Below the pieces are notes generated by a model. It made no database searches. It was given only the letters and a program-made list of their open reading frames with translations, and was not told the DNA's origin. Below, piece after piece: positions 18,286 to 26,419 of a stretch of 64,000 bases of DNA (positions are counted from its first letter, which is position 1; every line of letters starts with the position of its first letter). The translations under genes and the position numbers were made by a program. Source of the stretch: Thermohalobaculum sp965263335 (GTDB lineage: Bacteria > Pseudomonadota > Alphaproteobacteria > Rhodobacterales > Rhodobacteraceae); assembly GCA_965263335.1 (NCBI GenBank), contig CBDHHE010000001.1, positions 2,480,001 to 2,544,000 of the forward strand, written 5' to 3'.

Positions 18286-18462
18286 TCATCCGAGCCACCC
18301 CATGCGAACCGCAATTGTCATGCCGATCATGCCCACCAGAAACGCAGGTATGGCATGGGCCAGCGCATACTGCACCTTGTCTGCCGTATTGCCCCCACGC
18401 AGCCCGGCACGCCGCCAGCCGAGCCACCCCGCGCTCAGCGCCAGTATCAGGGCAATTACCAT
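18286..18462 (-). CDS. 58-aa two-helix membrane protein
   Basis: A small gene found by reading the gap: ATG 18462 to TGA 18286, 58 aa. It has an N-terminal hydrophobic helix (MVIALILALSAGWLGW), a basic hinge RRAGLRGGNTADKVQYALAH and a second helix AIPAFLVGMIGMTIAV. The architecture (helix, RRxGG-N-x2-D-x2-QYA hinge, helix) is like small proteins seen beside DUF2927 genes in other alphaproteobacteria, some loosely labelled 'apolipoprotein acyltransferase', a label not supported by size. GGAGG lies 7 nt before the ATG. It starts 14 nt after the DUF2927 stop, so the pair is probably co-transcribed. Function unknown. Confidence 0.72.
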   Translation of the reverse strand: MVIALILALSAGWLGWRRAGLRGGNTADKVQYALAHAIPAFLVGMIGMTIAVRMGWLG

Positions 18463-18476
18463 CCTTCGGCCTCCGT

Positions 18477-19802
18477 TCAGAACCGTCTCAGCCGGCCTAC
18501 CACGGGCGCGTCGGCACCATGGGCGTAGGCCGCCCAGCGCGTTGCACGATCGAAAAGCGCCCGCGCCTCGGCATCGTTCTCCAACAGCACCTGTGCACGT
18601 GCGCGAAAGGTGAGGGCTGCAGCCACAAGCTCTTCACGCCCGTGGGCCGCAAACGCCACCGCCAGACCCTCCGACGCGTCGAGTGTGCCTTGATACTCCC
18701 TGCGCTCGAAGAGCGCCACCGCCCGGTCGAGCCGAAGTGCCGCAAGCCGGATATCTTCGGGCCCATGCACGGACTTGCAGACCTCGATTGCGTCTTCCGC
18801 TGCCGAAAGTGCTGCCTTCTCGCGACGCACGCGACGCATGCTCGCAAGAACCCTGAGCGCCTCACAGTGATAGGCGGAGCCCGGCCAATTGCGCACCGCT
18901 TCATCGCGCAGACGCTCGACGTCCCTGACGGCCGCGGTGGATCGGGTGTCGCCAGAACCAAGCACCCGATGCAGCCTGTCGCGCCAGCGCTGCGCGCCTT
19001 GCTGGTCCAGCGCGGGCAGCGCCGCCCCGGCCCGGCCCGCAGGGTTCATGCGATCCAGAACGATGCGCGCCCGCTCAGCGGTCTCGCGCCGGCCCAGCCC
19101 GGTCTCAAGCAGCGGATCATAGGCGACGCTGAGCATCAGATAGTCGAGGCGGGTCGGCCAGACATGGCCATCGTCGTCATTGAAGATGCTGGAAGAGAGC
19201 GCGTAGAGATCGTTGGAGGGTCCGAGCGCCTGCGTGATCTCCTCCATCAGGCAGGCCCGGATCTGATGCGGCTCCCCGGTGTCCGGGATAAACACGGTGC
19301 GTGCACTCAGCGACTGCTCGACCTCTGCGTGGCGGTCGTGATGCCCGCGCCCGGCGACATAGCCGCTCCAGCTCGGCACGCCGGTGACGAAAATACAGAG
19401 ATTGGTCGTCGCCTCGGCGAACTCGCGGCCGGGCACAAACTGGATGACCAGATTGTGCGGCGGGTCGCGGCGCGCGACATCGATGTTCGTGAACCGGCGC
19501 ACCTCGCCCAGAAAATCGTCGACAAATCCGACGTACTGCTCCGAACCGGGACCGGTCAGGCCGACGGCCACCGGCGCTTCGTATCGCACGAAGTTTGGCC
19601 GGCTGGCGCCCCACTCGAGATCATGGGTCAGCCGCACGAAGAGATCCGCAAGATCGCCATTGTCATAGGACGTATGGCCAGCCGGGACTGCGGTGCGGAA
19701 CACCGGCTGTTCGGGTTTCGGCGCGACCTCGAATGGTTGCGTGCGCCCGCATGACACCAGCACGGCGAAACTCAACAGCCAGAACAGGGCACCTGTCCGC
19801 AT
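18477..19802 (-). CDS. DUF2927-family lipoprotein, copy 2
   Basis: A 441-aa exported lipoprotein: signal peptide ALFWLLSFAVLVSC with a good lipobox (LVSC). It shares with the protein at 9967-11292 the segment PVGHTSYDN/SN near residue 50, FIPDTGEPHQIRACLMEEIT, FNDDDGHVWPTRLDYLMLS and a C-terminal TPR-like half. Length is identical, so the two are clear paralogs although diverged. It is followed by the 58-aa membrane protein and then the cyclase gene on the same strand. Role unknown; an envelope function is inferred from the lipoprotein signal only. Confidence 0.83.
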   Translation of the reverse strand: MRTGALFWLLSFAVLVSCGRTQPFEVAPKPEQPVFRTAVPAGHTSYDNGDLADLFVRLTHDLEWGASRPNFVRYEAPVAVGLTGPGSEQYVGFVDDFLGEVRRFTNIDVARRDPPHNLVIQFVPGREFAEATTNLCIFVTGVPSWSGYVAGRGHHDRHAEVEQSLSARTVFIPDTGEPHQIRACLMEEITQALGPSNDLYALSSSIFNDDDGHVWPTRLDYLMLSVAYDPLLETGLGRRETAERARIVLDRMNPAGRAGAALPALDQQGAQRWRDRLHRVLGSGDTRSTAAVRDVERLRDEAVRNWPGSAYHCEALRVLASMRRVRREKAALSAAEDAIEVCKSVHGPEDIRLAALRLDRAVALFERREYQGTLDASEGLAVAFAAHGREELVAAALTFRARAQVLLENDAEARALFDRATRWAAYAHGADAPVVGRLRRF

Positions 19803-19810
19803 GCCGCCGC

Positions 19811-20248
19811 TCAGCGCTGATACTTGACGAACGGGGTCAGGGTGCCGATCCGGTCGTAGAGCTGGCGCGCGGTCGCATTGAAGTCCTGCGTCAGCCAGTA
19901 GACGGTCGGACAGCCCGCCGCATCACCCGCAGCGTAGACGGCCTCGATCAGCGCACGTCCCGCACCGGTGCCGCGGGCGCTCGGATCGACAAACAGATCC
20001 TGCAGATAGATCACGTTTTCGACCCGCCAGCAGTGGCGATGGAAGAGGTAGTGCGTGAGACCGATCAACGTGCCGTCCTGTTCGGCCACCAGCCCGTGGA
20101 AGTCGTGGGCATCGTCGCCGAGAAGCCGCTGGAACGTGGTCTGATAGACCTCCTCCGTAACGCTCGCCTCGTAGAATTCGAGATAGCCGGTCCACAAGCG
20201 GCGCCACTCCGCCTCGTCACCTGCTTCAAGCGGTCTGATCGCCACCAT
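19811..20248 (-). CDS. GNAT-family N-acetyltransferase
   Basis: A 145-aa single-domain GNAT. The acetyl-CoA pyrophosphate loop is LFVDPSARGTGAGRALI (R/Q-x2-G-x-G/A form), preceded by VENVIYLQD, and the C-terminal TQDFNATARQLYDRIG is the usual late motif. AAGGGG precedes the ATG. It starts 3 nt after the stop of the PhnZ-like gene, so the two are surely co-transcribed. Substrate unknown; an amine or aminophosphonate acceptor would fit the neighbour, but that is inference. Confidence 0.87.
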   Translation of the reverse strand: MVAIRPLEAGDEAEWRRLWTGYLEFYEASVTEEVYQTTFQRLLGDDAHDFHGLVAEQDGTLIGLTHYLFHRHCWRVENVIYLQDLFVDPSARGTGAGRALIEAVYAAGDAAGCPTVYWLTQDFNATARQLYDRIGTLTPFVKYQR

Positions 20249-20251
20249 CGC

Positions 20252-20836
20252 TCACCCCTTCATATGCTGATCGACCACCCGCTGCAGAAGCGCCACGTAG
20301 TGCGGGAAGCCCGGCACGTCGAGGCCCGGGACCTTGCCTTCCTCGTCCCAGAGCCGGACCTGAATGATCTCGCTCAGATTTGGATTTGCCGCGAACGCCG
20401 TGCATTCGTCGGTCCCCATCGGCCCGCCCTGGAGCTCGAGCGAGTGGATCGACGCGGCCGAAAGCCGATCATAGTAGGCGGGATCGGTGGCGCATAGGTA
20501 GCGCTTGGCGTCCACATGCAGGCGCACGCAATCGGTCACGATCGCCGGGAAGAACCGCTCGAGGATGCGCGCACCGGCCTCTTCGTGCCGGCTGTCGATC
20601 CCCTGATCAGCCGCGTCCTCGGGAAACTCGTGCGTGAAATGACCGACATCGTGCAGCAGCGCGGCCGCGACAACCTCGTCTGACGCCCCGGCCGCCGTCG
20701 CCAGCGCAGCACCCTGCAGCATGTGCTCGGCGATCGTCACCGGTTCGCCAAGATACTCCTCGGCTCCGCGGCGCGCAAAGATGTCGCCGAGGAAGGCGAC
20801 GATGTTCGTCCGATCGAGTGTTTCCGTCGCAAGCAT
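20252..20836 (-). CDS. PhnZ/TmpB-type HD-domain oxygenase
   Basis: A 194-aa HD-fold protein resembling the mixed-valence diiron phosphonate oxygenases. With ATG 20836 the residues line up with PhnZ at a constant offset of 4: Tyr28 and Glu31 in EEYLGEP (PhnZ Tyr24/Glu27), His38 (EHML), His62-Asp63 (LLHDVGH), His84 (DSRHEEAG) and a later His107-x3-Lys111 (RLHVDAKRY). Known relatives cleave the C-P bond of a 1-hydroxyphosphonate. The usual partner hydroxylase (PhnY/TmpA) is not adjacent. AGGA lies 8 nt before the start. Upstream is a radical SAM gene, downstream a GNAT. Confidence 0.8.
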   Translation of the reverse strand: MLATETLDRTNIVAFLGDIFARRGAEEYLGEPVTIAEHMLQGAALATAAGASDEVVAAALLHDVGHFTHEFPEDAADQGIDSRHEEAGARILERFFPAIVTDCVRLHVDAKRYLCATDPAYYDRLSAASIHSLELQGGPMGTDECTAFAANPNLSEIIQVRLWDEEGKVPGLDVPGFPHYVALLQRVVDQHMKG

Positions 20837-20929
20837 CGGCCTGATCCTGTCCCAGCCGCACAGCCGAGTCGCCGACTGCACGCGGCGCACTCTGCCCGCG
20901 AAGTGGGAGCGATGGAAGACCGCGCGATC

Positions 20930-21892
20930 TCAGCCCGAGCAGCTCGCCCCGCCCAGAACACAGAATTTCGCACAGTGCGGATGGTTGAGCTTCACCGGAC
21001 CCGCCGCATCGGCAAGGGTCGCGCCGAGCTCGAAGGCGGGATCATAGGCGAGCAAGGTGCAGGCGAGCACCGCCGGGCGCACGGCGTCGCGCCGACGCAC
21101 GACCATGCGGGCGCTCGCACACATGACACTTTCCGGGCGTTTGCCCAGACTGTCCCAGCATGCGGTCGTGATCTCCGGCACGTCTGCTGCCTCGTCCATC
21201 TCCGGAAACAGAACGAGCGCCGAGGGATCGTCGGCATCGATGGCGAAGTCTTCCCGGGCGAACAGGCGCGCAAATCCTGCGCGGCAGGTTGCCTCGTCCT
21301 CCTCGTAGATCGAGCGCCCGGCAACCGCCATGCGAATCCCCGTATCGCGGAGCCAGCGCATCCCTTCGATTGTCTTGGCGAAAGTGCCTTCGCCCCGCTC
21401 GCCATCGTGGGTCACCGCGCAGTGATGATCGAGCGATACCCGCAGCGTCAGCCGATCGCCATAGAGCCGGGCAAGTTCAGACAGACGCACCCGCACCGAG
21501 GGCCGCATCATTGGGCGCATTGCATTGGTGAGCACCAGAACCTCGAACCCTCGCGAAAGTGCAAGCGCCAGCATGTCCGGCATCTCCGGGTTCATGAACG
21601 GCTCGCCACCCGTGAAACCGATCTCGCGCACGGGCCACCCGTCGCCGGCAATCTCGTCGAGGTATTCACGGACGTCCTCGAGGGTGAGATAGGCAAGCGC
21701 GTCGTTGGTGGGGCTCGACAGGATGTAGCAGTTGCGGCAGGCGATGTTGCAGAGCGTGCCGGTGTTGAACCACAGCGTCTGCAGGCCGCTCAAGCTGACT
21801 TCGGCGCGCAGTTCACCGGTGGCGGTACAGTCCGGGTTCGAGAACTTTGCGATGGGCCACGCCCGATCGGTCGTGGTTTTGGGCTCGTTCAT
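20930..21892 (-). CDS. radical SAM protein
   Basis: A 320-aa radical SAM enzyme. The cluster motif is TLCNIACRNCYI (Cys-x3-Cys-x2-Cys), followed by the SAM motif FTGGEPFMNPE and the TNAMRPMM strand. The C-terminus has extra cysteines (HPHCAKFC and GGASCSG) that could bind an auxiliary cluster. The initiator is taken as ATG 21892; a TTG directly upstream is possible. It lies 93 nt upstream of the PhnZ-like oxygenase on the same strand. Reaction unknown; I do not recognise a named subfamily. Confidence 0.85.
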   Translation of the reverse strand: MNEPKTTTDRAWPIAKFSNPDCTATGELRAEVSLSGLQTLWFNTGTLCNIACRNCYILSSPTNDALAYLTLEDVREYLDEIAGDGWPVREIGFTGGEPFMNPEMPDMLALALSRGFEVLVLTNAMRPMMRPSVRVRLSELARLYGDRLTLRVSLDHHCAVTHDGERGEGTFAKTIEGMRWLRDTGIRMAVAGRSIYEEDEATCRAGFARLFAREDFAIDADDPSALVLFPEMDEAADVPEITTACWDSLGKRPESVMCASARMVVRRRDAVRPAVLACTLLAYDPAFELGATLADAAGPVKLNHPHCAKFCVLGGASCSG

Positions 21893-22171
21893 CAAAGGCT
21901 CGCTGTTCCTCCGGTGGGCCGCGACACCGCGTGCGTGGTGGCGCGAGCGGGTTTGTCGGGCATCGCACCACCCGATGTCAACGTAGCTTCAAGCGTCTAA
22001 ACGGATCGTGATCGAGCCGCCGTCAGCACCGAGAATATCGGTTTGCGGAAGGAACCGAGCGCCCGCGGGTGAGCCTTCGCCGACAGCGATCCCTGTCTGA
22101 GACACATCGTGGACGATCCGGCGCATTCCGTCACATTGGCGCTCCATGCCATCTGCGCTACCTTCGCGTGC

Positions 22172-23548
22172 ATGAGCGAATTGCCGCCGCATATCGAGCC
22201 GCACACCAAGCCGCTTTCCATGCTCGAGTCCCTCGCCGCATCCAGGCGCAACGTGCTCGAGATCATTCCGGGCCTGGCTTACATCCAGCCGATGATCTCG
22301 GGCCGCCTCGGCTCGCGCTGGCATATGGTGCAGGACCCTGCAGCGTTGAAGCGGGTCTTCCTCGACAACGTCACCAACTATCCGAAATCCGAAGTGATGC
22401 TGCGCATGCTGCGCCCGGCGGTTGGCGACAGTCTCTTCACATCAGACGGGGCGGCCTGGCGCTGGCAGCGCCGCGCGGTCGCTCCCGTCTTCGCCCAGCG
22501 CAACGTCAACGCGCTTGCCCCGGTGATGACCGCAACGGCCGAACGCGCCGCCGAGCGCCTTGCGGGATCGGAGCCCCGCGAGATGGTGTCGGAGATGCTC
22601 TCCGCCACGTTCGACGTGATCTGCGATGTCGCGTTGTCCGGGCGCGAGCATTTTGACGCCCAGCGCTACGGTGCCGCCATCATCCGCTATTTCGAAACTG
22701 CGGGCCGGGCCTCGCTGCTGGACTTTCTCAAGGTCCCGAACTGGGTTCCGCGTCCGGGCGCGGTCCTGGGCCGGGGCTCGGTGAAGACCATGCACAAAAT
22801 GGTGGCCCAAGCGATCGAGGCGCGCCGTCAGGAAGCGCCGTCGGACAAGGCCGATGACCTGCTCGATCATATGCTGAACGCCGAAGATGCCCAATCGGGG
22901 CGGCGTATGAGCCCGACCGATGTGCTTCACAACATGCAGTTCTTCATCGTGGCGGGCCATGACACCACGGCGCTCGCGCTATCCTGGTCGCTCTATCTGC
23001 TGGCAACGCACCCCGAGTATCACGACCGCGCCTCGGAAGAAGCGCTGGCGGCGATCGGGGATGCCCCGGCCACGGCACCGGACCTTGAAGCCATGCCCTA
23101 TGTGCGGCAGGTGATCGAGGAGGCCATGAGGCTCTATCCGCCCGTCGGCCTCCTGGCGCGCAACGTGCTGGACCCCGATCTGCTGGGCGGGCGCGAGATC
23201 ATGCCCAACGACACGCTGTTCATCCCGATCTATGCGCTCCATCGCCACGAGATGTGGTGGGACCGGCCAAACCACTTTGATCCGGACAACTTTTCGCCTG
23301 CCAGCACCGAGGGCCGTGACCGCTATCTGTATCTGCCATTCGGTGCCGGGCCACGGGTGTGTGTCGGCGCGAACTTTGCGATGATGCAGGCGCAGATCAT
23401 TCTCGCGACCCTCGTCGCCCGCTATCGGTTCCACGCCATCGAAGACCGTGTGCCAAAGCCGACCATGCTGATGACGCTCCGGCCCGAGCCGGGTGTGTTC
23501 CTCACCGCCGAACCCATGCACCAATTGCGCGGGAAATCCGCAGCCTGA
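22172..23548 (+). CDS. cytochrome P450
   Basis: A 458-aa soluble bacterial P450 mono-oxygenase. The I-helix oxygen-binding motif is VAGHDTTALALSWSLYL, the K-helix has EEAMRLYPPVG (Glu-x2-Arg), and the heme-thiolate loop is PFGAGPRVCVGANFAMMQ with the axial Cys. No signal or membrane anchor is visible. ATG 22172 gives the normal N-terminus; no strong ribosome binding site is visible before it, so an upstream ATG at 22109 cannot be ruled out. Followed by an MFS transporter. Electron-transfer partners are not in the window; substrate unknown. Confidence 0.94.
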   Translation: MSELPPHIEPHTKPLSMLESLAASRRNVLEIIPGLAYIQPMISGRLGSRWHMVQDPAALKRVFLDNVTNYPKSEVMLRMLRPAVGDSLFTSDGAAWRWQRRAVAPVFAQRNVNALAPVMTATAERAAERLAGSEPREMVSEMLSATFDVICDVALSGREHFDAQRYGAAIIRYFETAGRASLLDFLKVPNWVPRPGAVLGRGSVKTMHKMVAQAIEARRQEAPSDKADDLLDHMLNAEDAQSGRRMSPTDVLHNMQFFIVAGHDTTALALSWSLYLLATHPEYHDRASEEALAAIGDAPATAPDLEAMPYVRQVIEEAMRLYPPVGLLARNVLDPDLLGGREIMPNDTLFIPIYALHRHEMWWDRPNHFDPDNFSPASTEGRDRYLYLPFGAGPRVCVGANFAMMQAQIILATLVARYRFHAIEDRVPKPTMLMTLRPEPGVFLTAEPMHQLRGKSAA

Positions 23549-23594
23549 TTTCAGCCCCCTGTCGCAGGGCCGTGCGCTGCGCTAGAGACAGGCG

Positions 23595-24815
23595 ATGACC
23601 GACGCTGCCCTTTCGATGGATCAGGACCGACGCGCCCGGCGCGCAGTCGCCGTGCTCGTGTGGGCGCAATCGGTGCTGGGCGCGATGTTGCCGGTGCATT
23701 TCATCCTCGCCGGTCTGATCGGACAACTGCTGGCCGAGAACAAGGCTCTGGCGACGCTGCCGGTCTCGATCACGGTGCTGACGACCACCCTCCTGGCGCC
23801 GGGCATGTCGGCACTGATGGGACGCTGGGGACGGCGCACCGGAATACTGCTGGGCGCAATGGGCGGAACAGCGGGCGCACTGTTGGCGATCTATGCCATC
23901 GAGGCGCACGATTTCCACCTGTTCCTCGTGGCATCGGCGCTGTTGGGCACGTACCAGTCGGCACACGGGTTCTACCGGTTCGCCGCAACCGATCTCGCGT
24001 CGGCCGAGTATCGCCCGCGTGCGATATCATGGGTCATGGCCGGCGGACTGGCTTCGGCCGTGATCGGCCCGGAGCTGGTTGTGCAGTTCCAGGACCTGCG
24101 CGCGCCAGTGCCCTTCTCCGGGGCGTATCAGGCGGTCATTGTCGTCAATCTGATCGGCGTGCTGCCAGTGCTTCTGCTGGACATTCCGACACCGGCGCGC
24201 CGCAAACGTGGCCAACGCGCGGGACGCCCCTGGTCAGAGATCCTGGCCGATCGCCGGGTGGTGATCGCGATGCTGTGCGCCATGATCAGCTATGCGCTGA
24301 TGAACCTCGTGATGACGTCCACGCCGCTCGCCATGGTCGCGTGCGGCTTCGCGACCGAGGACGCAGCGGAGGTTGTGCGCATCCATGTCCTCGCAATGTT
24401 TGCGCCGAGCTTCGTCACCGGGCATCTGATCAGCCGCTTCGGCACATCGCGCATCATCGCGGTCGGTCTGATCGCGCTGGCGATCAGTGCCTTCGTCGCC
24501 GTCGCCGGGATAACGTTCGTGCACTTCGGTATTGCGCTCGCGCTGCTTGGCATCGGCTGGAACTTCGGCTTTATCGGTGCAACCACCCTGCTGGCGAGCG
24601 CGCACGCGCCGGAAGAACGCGCACGCGTACAGGGGGTCAATGACTTCCTGGTCTTCGGGTTGGTGACCGTCGCCTCATTCGGGTCTGGTGCGCTGATGGC
24701 GTCGATTGGCTGGGAGGCGGTCAACTACGCGATGCTGCCGTTCCTCGGCATCGCTGCCGCAGGCCTCGCCTGGCTGGCCCTCAGCCCGCCCTCCGAGCCG
24801 GATCGAACCGCCTGA
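23595..24815 (+). CDS. major facilitator superfamily transporter
   Basis: A 406-aa protein with about 12 hydrophobic segments. The first is VLVWAQSVLGAMLPVHFILAG, and a loop 2-3 motif LMGRWGRRTGILLGAMGG (the MFS motif A form G-x3-R-x-G-R) follows. A central cytoplasmic loop (PARRKRGQRAGRPW) divides the halves. It may be co-transcribed with the P450 gene 46 nt upstream and could export its product or import its substrate. Substrate unknown. Its stop abuts the stop of the convergent BamE gene. Confidence 0.9.
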   Translation: MTDAALSMDQDRRARRAVAVLVWAQSVLGAMLPVHFILAGLIGQLLAENKALATLPVSITVLTTTLLAPGMSALMGRWGRRTGILLGAMGGTAGALLAIYAIEAHDFHLFLVASALLGTYQSAHGFYRFAATDLASAEYRPRAISWVMAGGLASAVIGPELVVQFQDLRAPVPFSGAYQAVIVVNLIGVLPVLLLDIPTPARRKRGQRAGRPWSEILADRRVVIAMLCAMISYALMNLVMTSTPLAMVACGFATEDAAEVVRIHVLAMFAPSFVTGHLISRFGTSRIIAVGLIALAISAFVAVAGITFVHFGIALALLGIGWNFGFIGATTLLASAHAPEERARVQGVNDFLVFGLVTVASFGSGALMASIGWEAVNYAMLPFLGIAAAGLAWLALSPPSEPDRTA

Positions 24816-25274
24816 CTATTCTTCGAAGACGCTGTTCGGGATCGTGCCCACGTTGCCGAGCGCCTGTTCGAGAACGGTAAGTTCACGCCCGAACGTCGGC
24901 GTGGTCTTGGTCACCAGATCGACGACCTGCCCGTCTGACAGGCCGTACTGATTCACCGAGGACACGATGTCGGTCGAGTCAAAGCGGATCGCCACGACCC
25001 TGCGGTCCAGCACTTTCGGTTCCTTGTAGGTTTCGCGCTTGATCCGCGTCGCCACGTAGTACCAGCCATCCTCCGTGAAGATGCCCGTGCTGCCCGGACG
25101 GCCGATCTTGCGCCGAACCGACCCGCGTGTGTCCTGGCCGACCCGGATCTGATCAAGCTCCTCCTGCACAGGGGCATATCCGTGCGAGTCGATGACGGGC
25201 GAGCACCCCGCGACCCCCAGACCGATCCCAAGCAGTGTGGCGGCAAGCCACGTTGTCCAACGGGTTTGAGGCAT
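24816..25274 (-). CDS. bamE: BamE / SmpA-OmlA outer-membrane assembly lipoprotein
   Basis: A 152-aa lipoprotein: signal peptide ATLLGIGLGVAGC with lipobox VAGC at about residue 24. The SmpA/OmlA domain follows, recognisable from QIRVGQDTRGSVRRKIGRPG, the family's 'G-x-t-x3-V-x3-lGxP' pattern. BamE is an accessory of the BAM complex that inserts beta-barrel proteins. ATG 25274 has GGAG eight nt upstream. Divergent from DUF177, as in many alphaproteobacteria. Confidence 0.88.
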   Translation of the reverse strand: MPQTRWTTWLAATLLGIGLGVAGCSPVIDSHGYAPVQEELDQIRVGQDTRGSVRRKIGRPGSTGIFTEDGWYYVATRIKRETYKEPKVLDRRVVAIRFDSTDIVSSVNQYGLSDGQVVDLVTKTTPTFGRELTVLEQALGNVGTIPNSVFEE

Positions 25275-25389
25275 TGTTTTAGCTCCAACAAACACCCATA
25301 CTTTTTCCATTGCCCTACCGTGCCACCCGGTGCATTGCAAGCAAAGTGCCCGGGGACCGTATGCGAGTTGGAACCCGGAGGAGGCAGAG

Positions 25390-25974
25390 ATGGGAAGGCG
25401 CGACGCTCCCCGCGAACACAGTGACGAGGCGCATCCCGCCTACGCCGATCTGATCGACACGCTGCGACTGAACCGGGCGTCAACGGTTGCATTCGATGTG
25501 CGCCCGGACAGCGACGCGCTCGAGCGGATCGCGGCGTTTCTCGAGATCCCGCGTGTCTCGAGCATGCGCTACAAGGGCAACCTGAACGGCTGGGGCGAGG
25601 AAGGCTGGCGAGCCGAGGGCCGGCTGACCGCCAAGGTCGAGCAGAGCTGCGTCGTCACGCTCGGTCCCGTCGAGAGCAAGATCGATCTTCCCGTGAGCCG
25701 GACCTACGTCCCGCAGCACCTCTACGCCAGGCTGATCACGCAGGAAATGAAACCGAGCGACGAAGACGATCCCGATCTCTTTGCGCGGCACATCGACCTC
25801 GGCGCCCTCGCGATCGAGGCCCTCGCACTGAGCCTCGAGCCCTATCCGCGCGCTCCCGGCGCCGCATTTTCATCCGTGCAGGCGGGCGGGGACACGGACG
25901 GCGACGATGCCGCGGAGACCACGCGACCGTTTGCGGGGCTCGAAGCGCTCCGCGCACGTATGTCGGGAAAGTAG
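25390..25974 (+). CDS. DUF177 (YceD-like) protein
   Basis: A 194-aa protein of the YceD/DUF177 family. The diagnostic Cys lies in KVEQSCVVTLGPVESKI, followed by the acidic PSDEDDPDLF and the C-terminal LGALAIEALALSLEPYPRAPG. YceD proteins sit upstream of rpmF in many bacteria and are linked to 23S rRNA accumulation. GGAGGAGGC precedes ATG 25390. The spacing to rpmF (about 180 nt) leaves room for a separate rpmF promoter. Confidence 0.9.
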   Translation: MGRRDAPREHSDEAHPAYADLIDTLRLNRASTVAFDVRPDSDALERIAAFLEIPRVSSMRYKGNLNGWGEEGWRAEGRLTAKVEQSCVVTLGPVESKIDLPVSRTYVPQHLYARLITQEMKPSDEDDPDLFARHIDLGALAIEALALSLEPYPRAPGAAFSSVQAGGDTDGDDAAETTRPFAGLEALRARMSGK

Positions 25975-26010
25975 CCAGGCAGGCTGCCGGCAAAAGGTGA
26001 CAAAAAACGG

Positions 26011-26038
26011 TTGCCCGTCAGACAAAACGCGGTATGTT
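26011..26038 (+). promoter_or_regulatory. candidate sigma-70 promoter for rpmF
   Basis: TTGCCC at 26011-26016 and TATGTT at 26033-26038 are separated by 16 bp and lie about 115 nt before the rpmF ATG. Match to the housekeeping consensus is moderate. No mapped start site is available; assignment is by eye. Confidence 0.35.
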
Positions 26039-26151
26039 CCGCCACTCGATTCTGAGGACTTAACAGCATCGCCGGGTTTACATTGCGCGATGCGGCGCCA
26101 GCGGCAACGGGGCGCGCTCGGCGTAACCCGGCAGGATGAACAGAGGTAAGT

Positions 26152-26358
26152 ATGGCCGTCCAGCAAAACCGGGTCACGCGCTCGAAGCGCAACATGCGCC
26201 GCTCGCACGACGCGCTGAGTGCTGCGATTTCCGCCGAATGCCCAAATTGCGGCGAGCTCAAGCGTCCACATCACGTCTGCGCAGCCTGCGGCTACTACCG
26301 CGACCGCGAGGTCGTGAGTCAGGCCGAGGAAATTGATATCGACGACGACGCGGCATGA
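26152..26358 (+). CDS. rpmF: 50S ribosomal protein L32
   Basis: A 68-aa L32: basic N-terminus (MAVQQNRVTRSKRNMRRSHD), then the ECPNCGELKRPHHVCAACGYY segment. The pattern includes Cys-x2-Cys and Cys-x2-Cys, so this copy is the zinc-binding form. The length fits the family. AGAGG precedes the ATG. Followed by plsX, in the order standard for proteobacteria. Confidence 0.97.
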   Translation: MAVQQNRVTRSKRNMRRSHDALSAAISAECPNCGELKRPHHVCAACGYYRDREVVSQAEEIDIDDDAA

Positions 26359-26419
26359 CCATTTGATGCGGGACCGCCCGCATAGTGCGGGCGCGGCCGG
26401 CGAACCATCCGGACAGCAT

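Noticed and set aside
21989..22147. A 52-codon minus-strand ORF before the P450 gene, with an orderly-looking sequence
   Set aside because: Its composition is coding-like, but I see no family, it is in a divergent gap and its start has no clear ribosome binding site; a gene remnant cannot be excluded.
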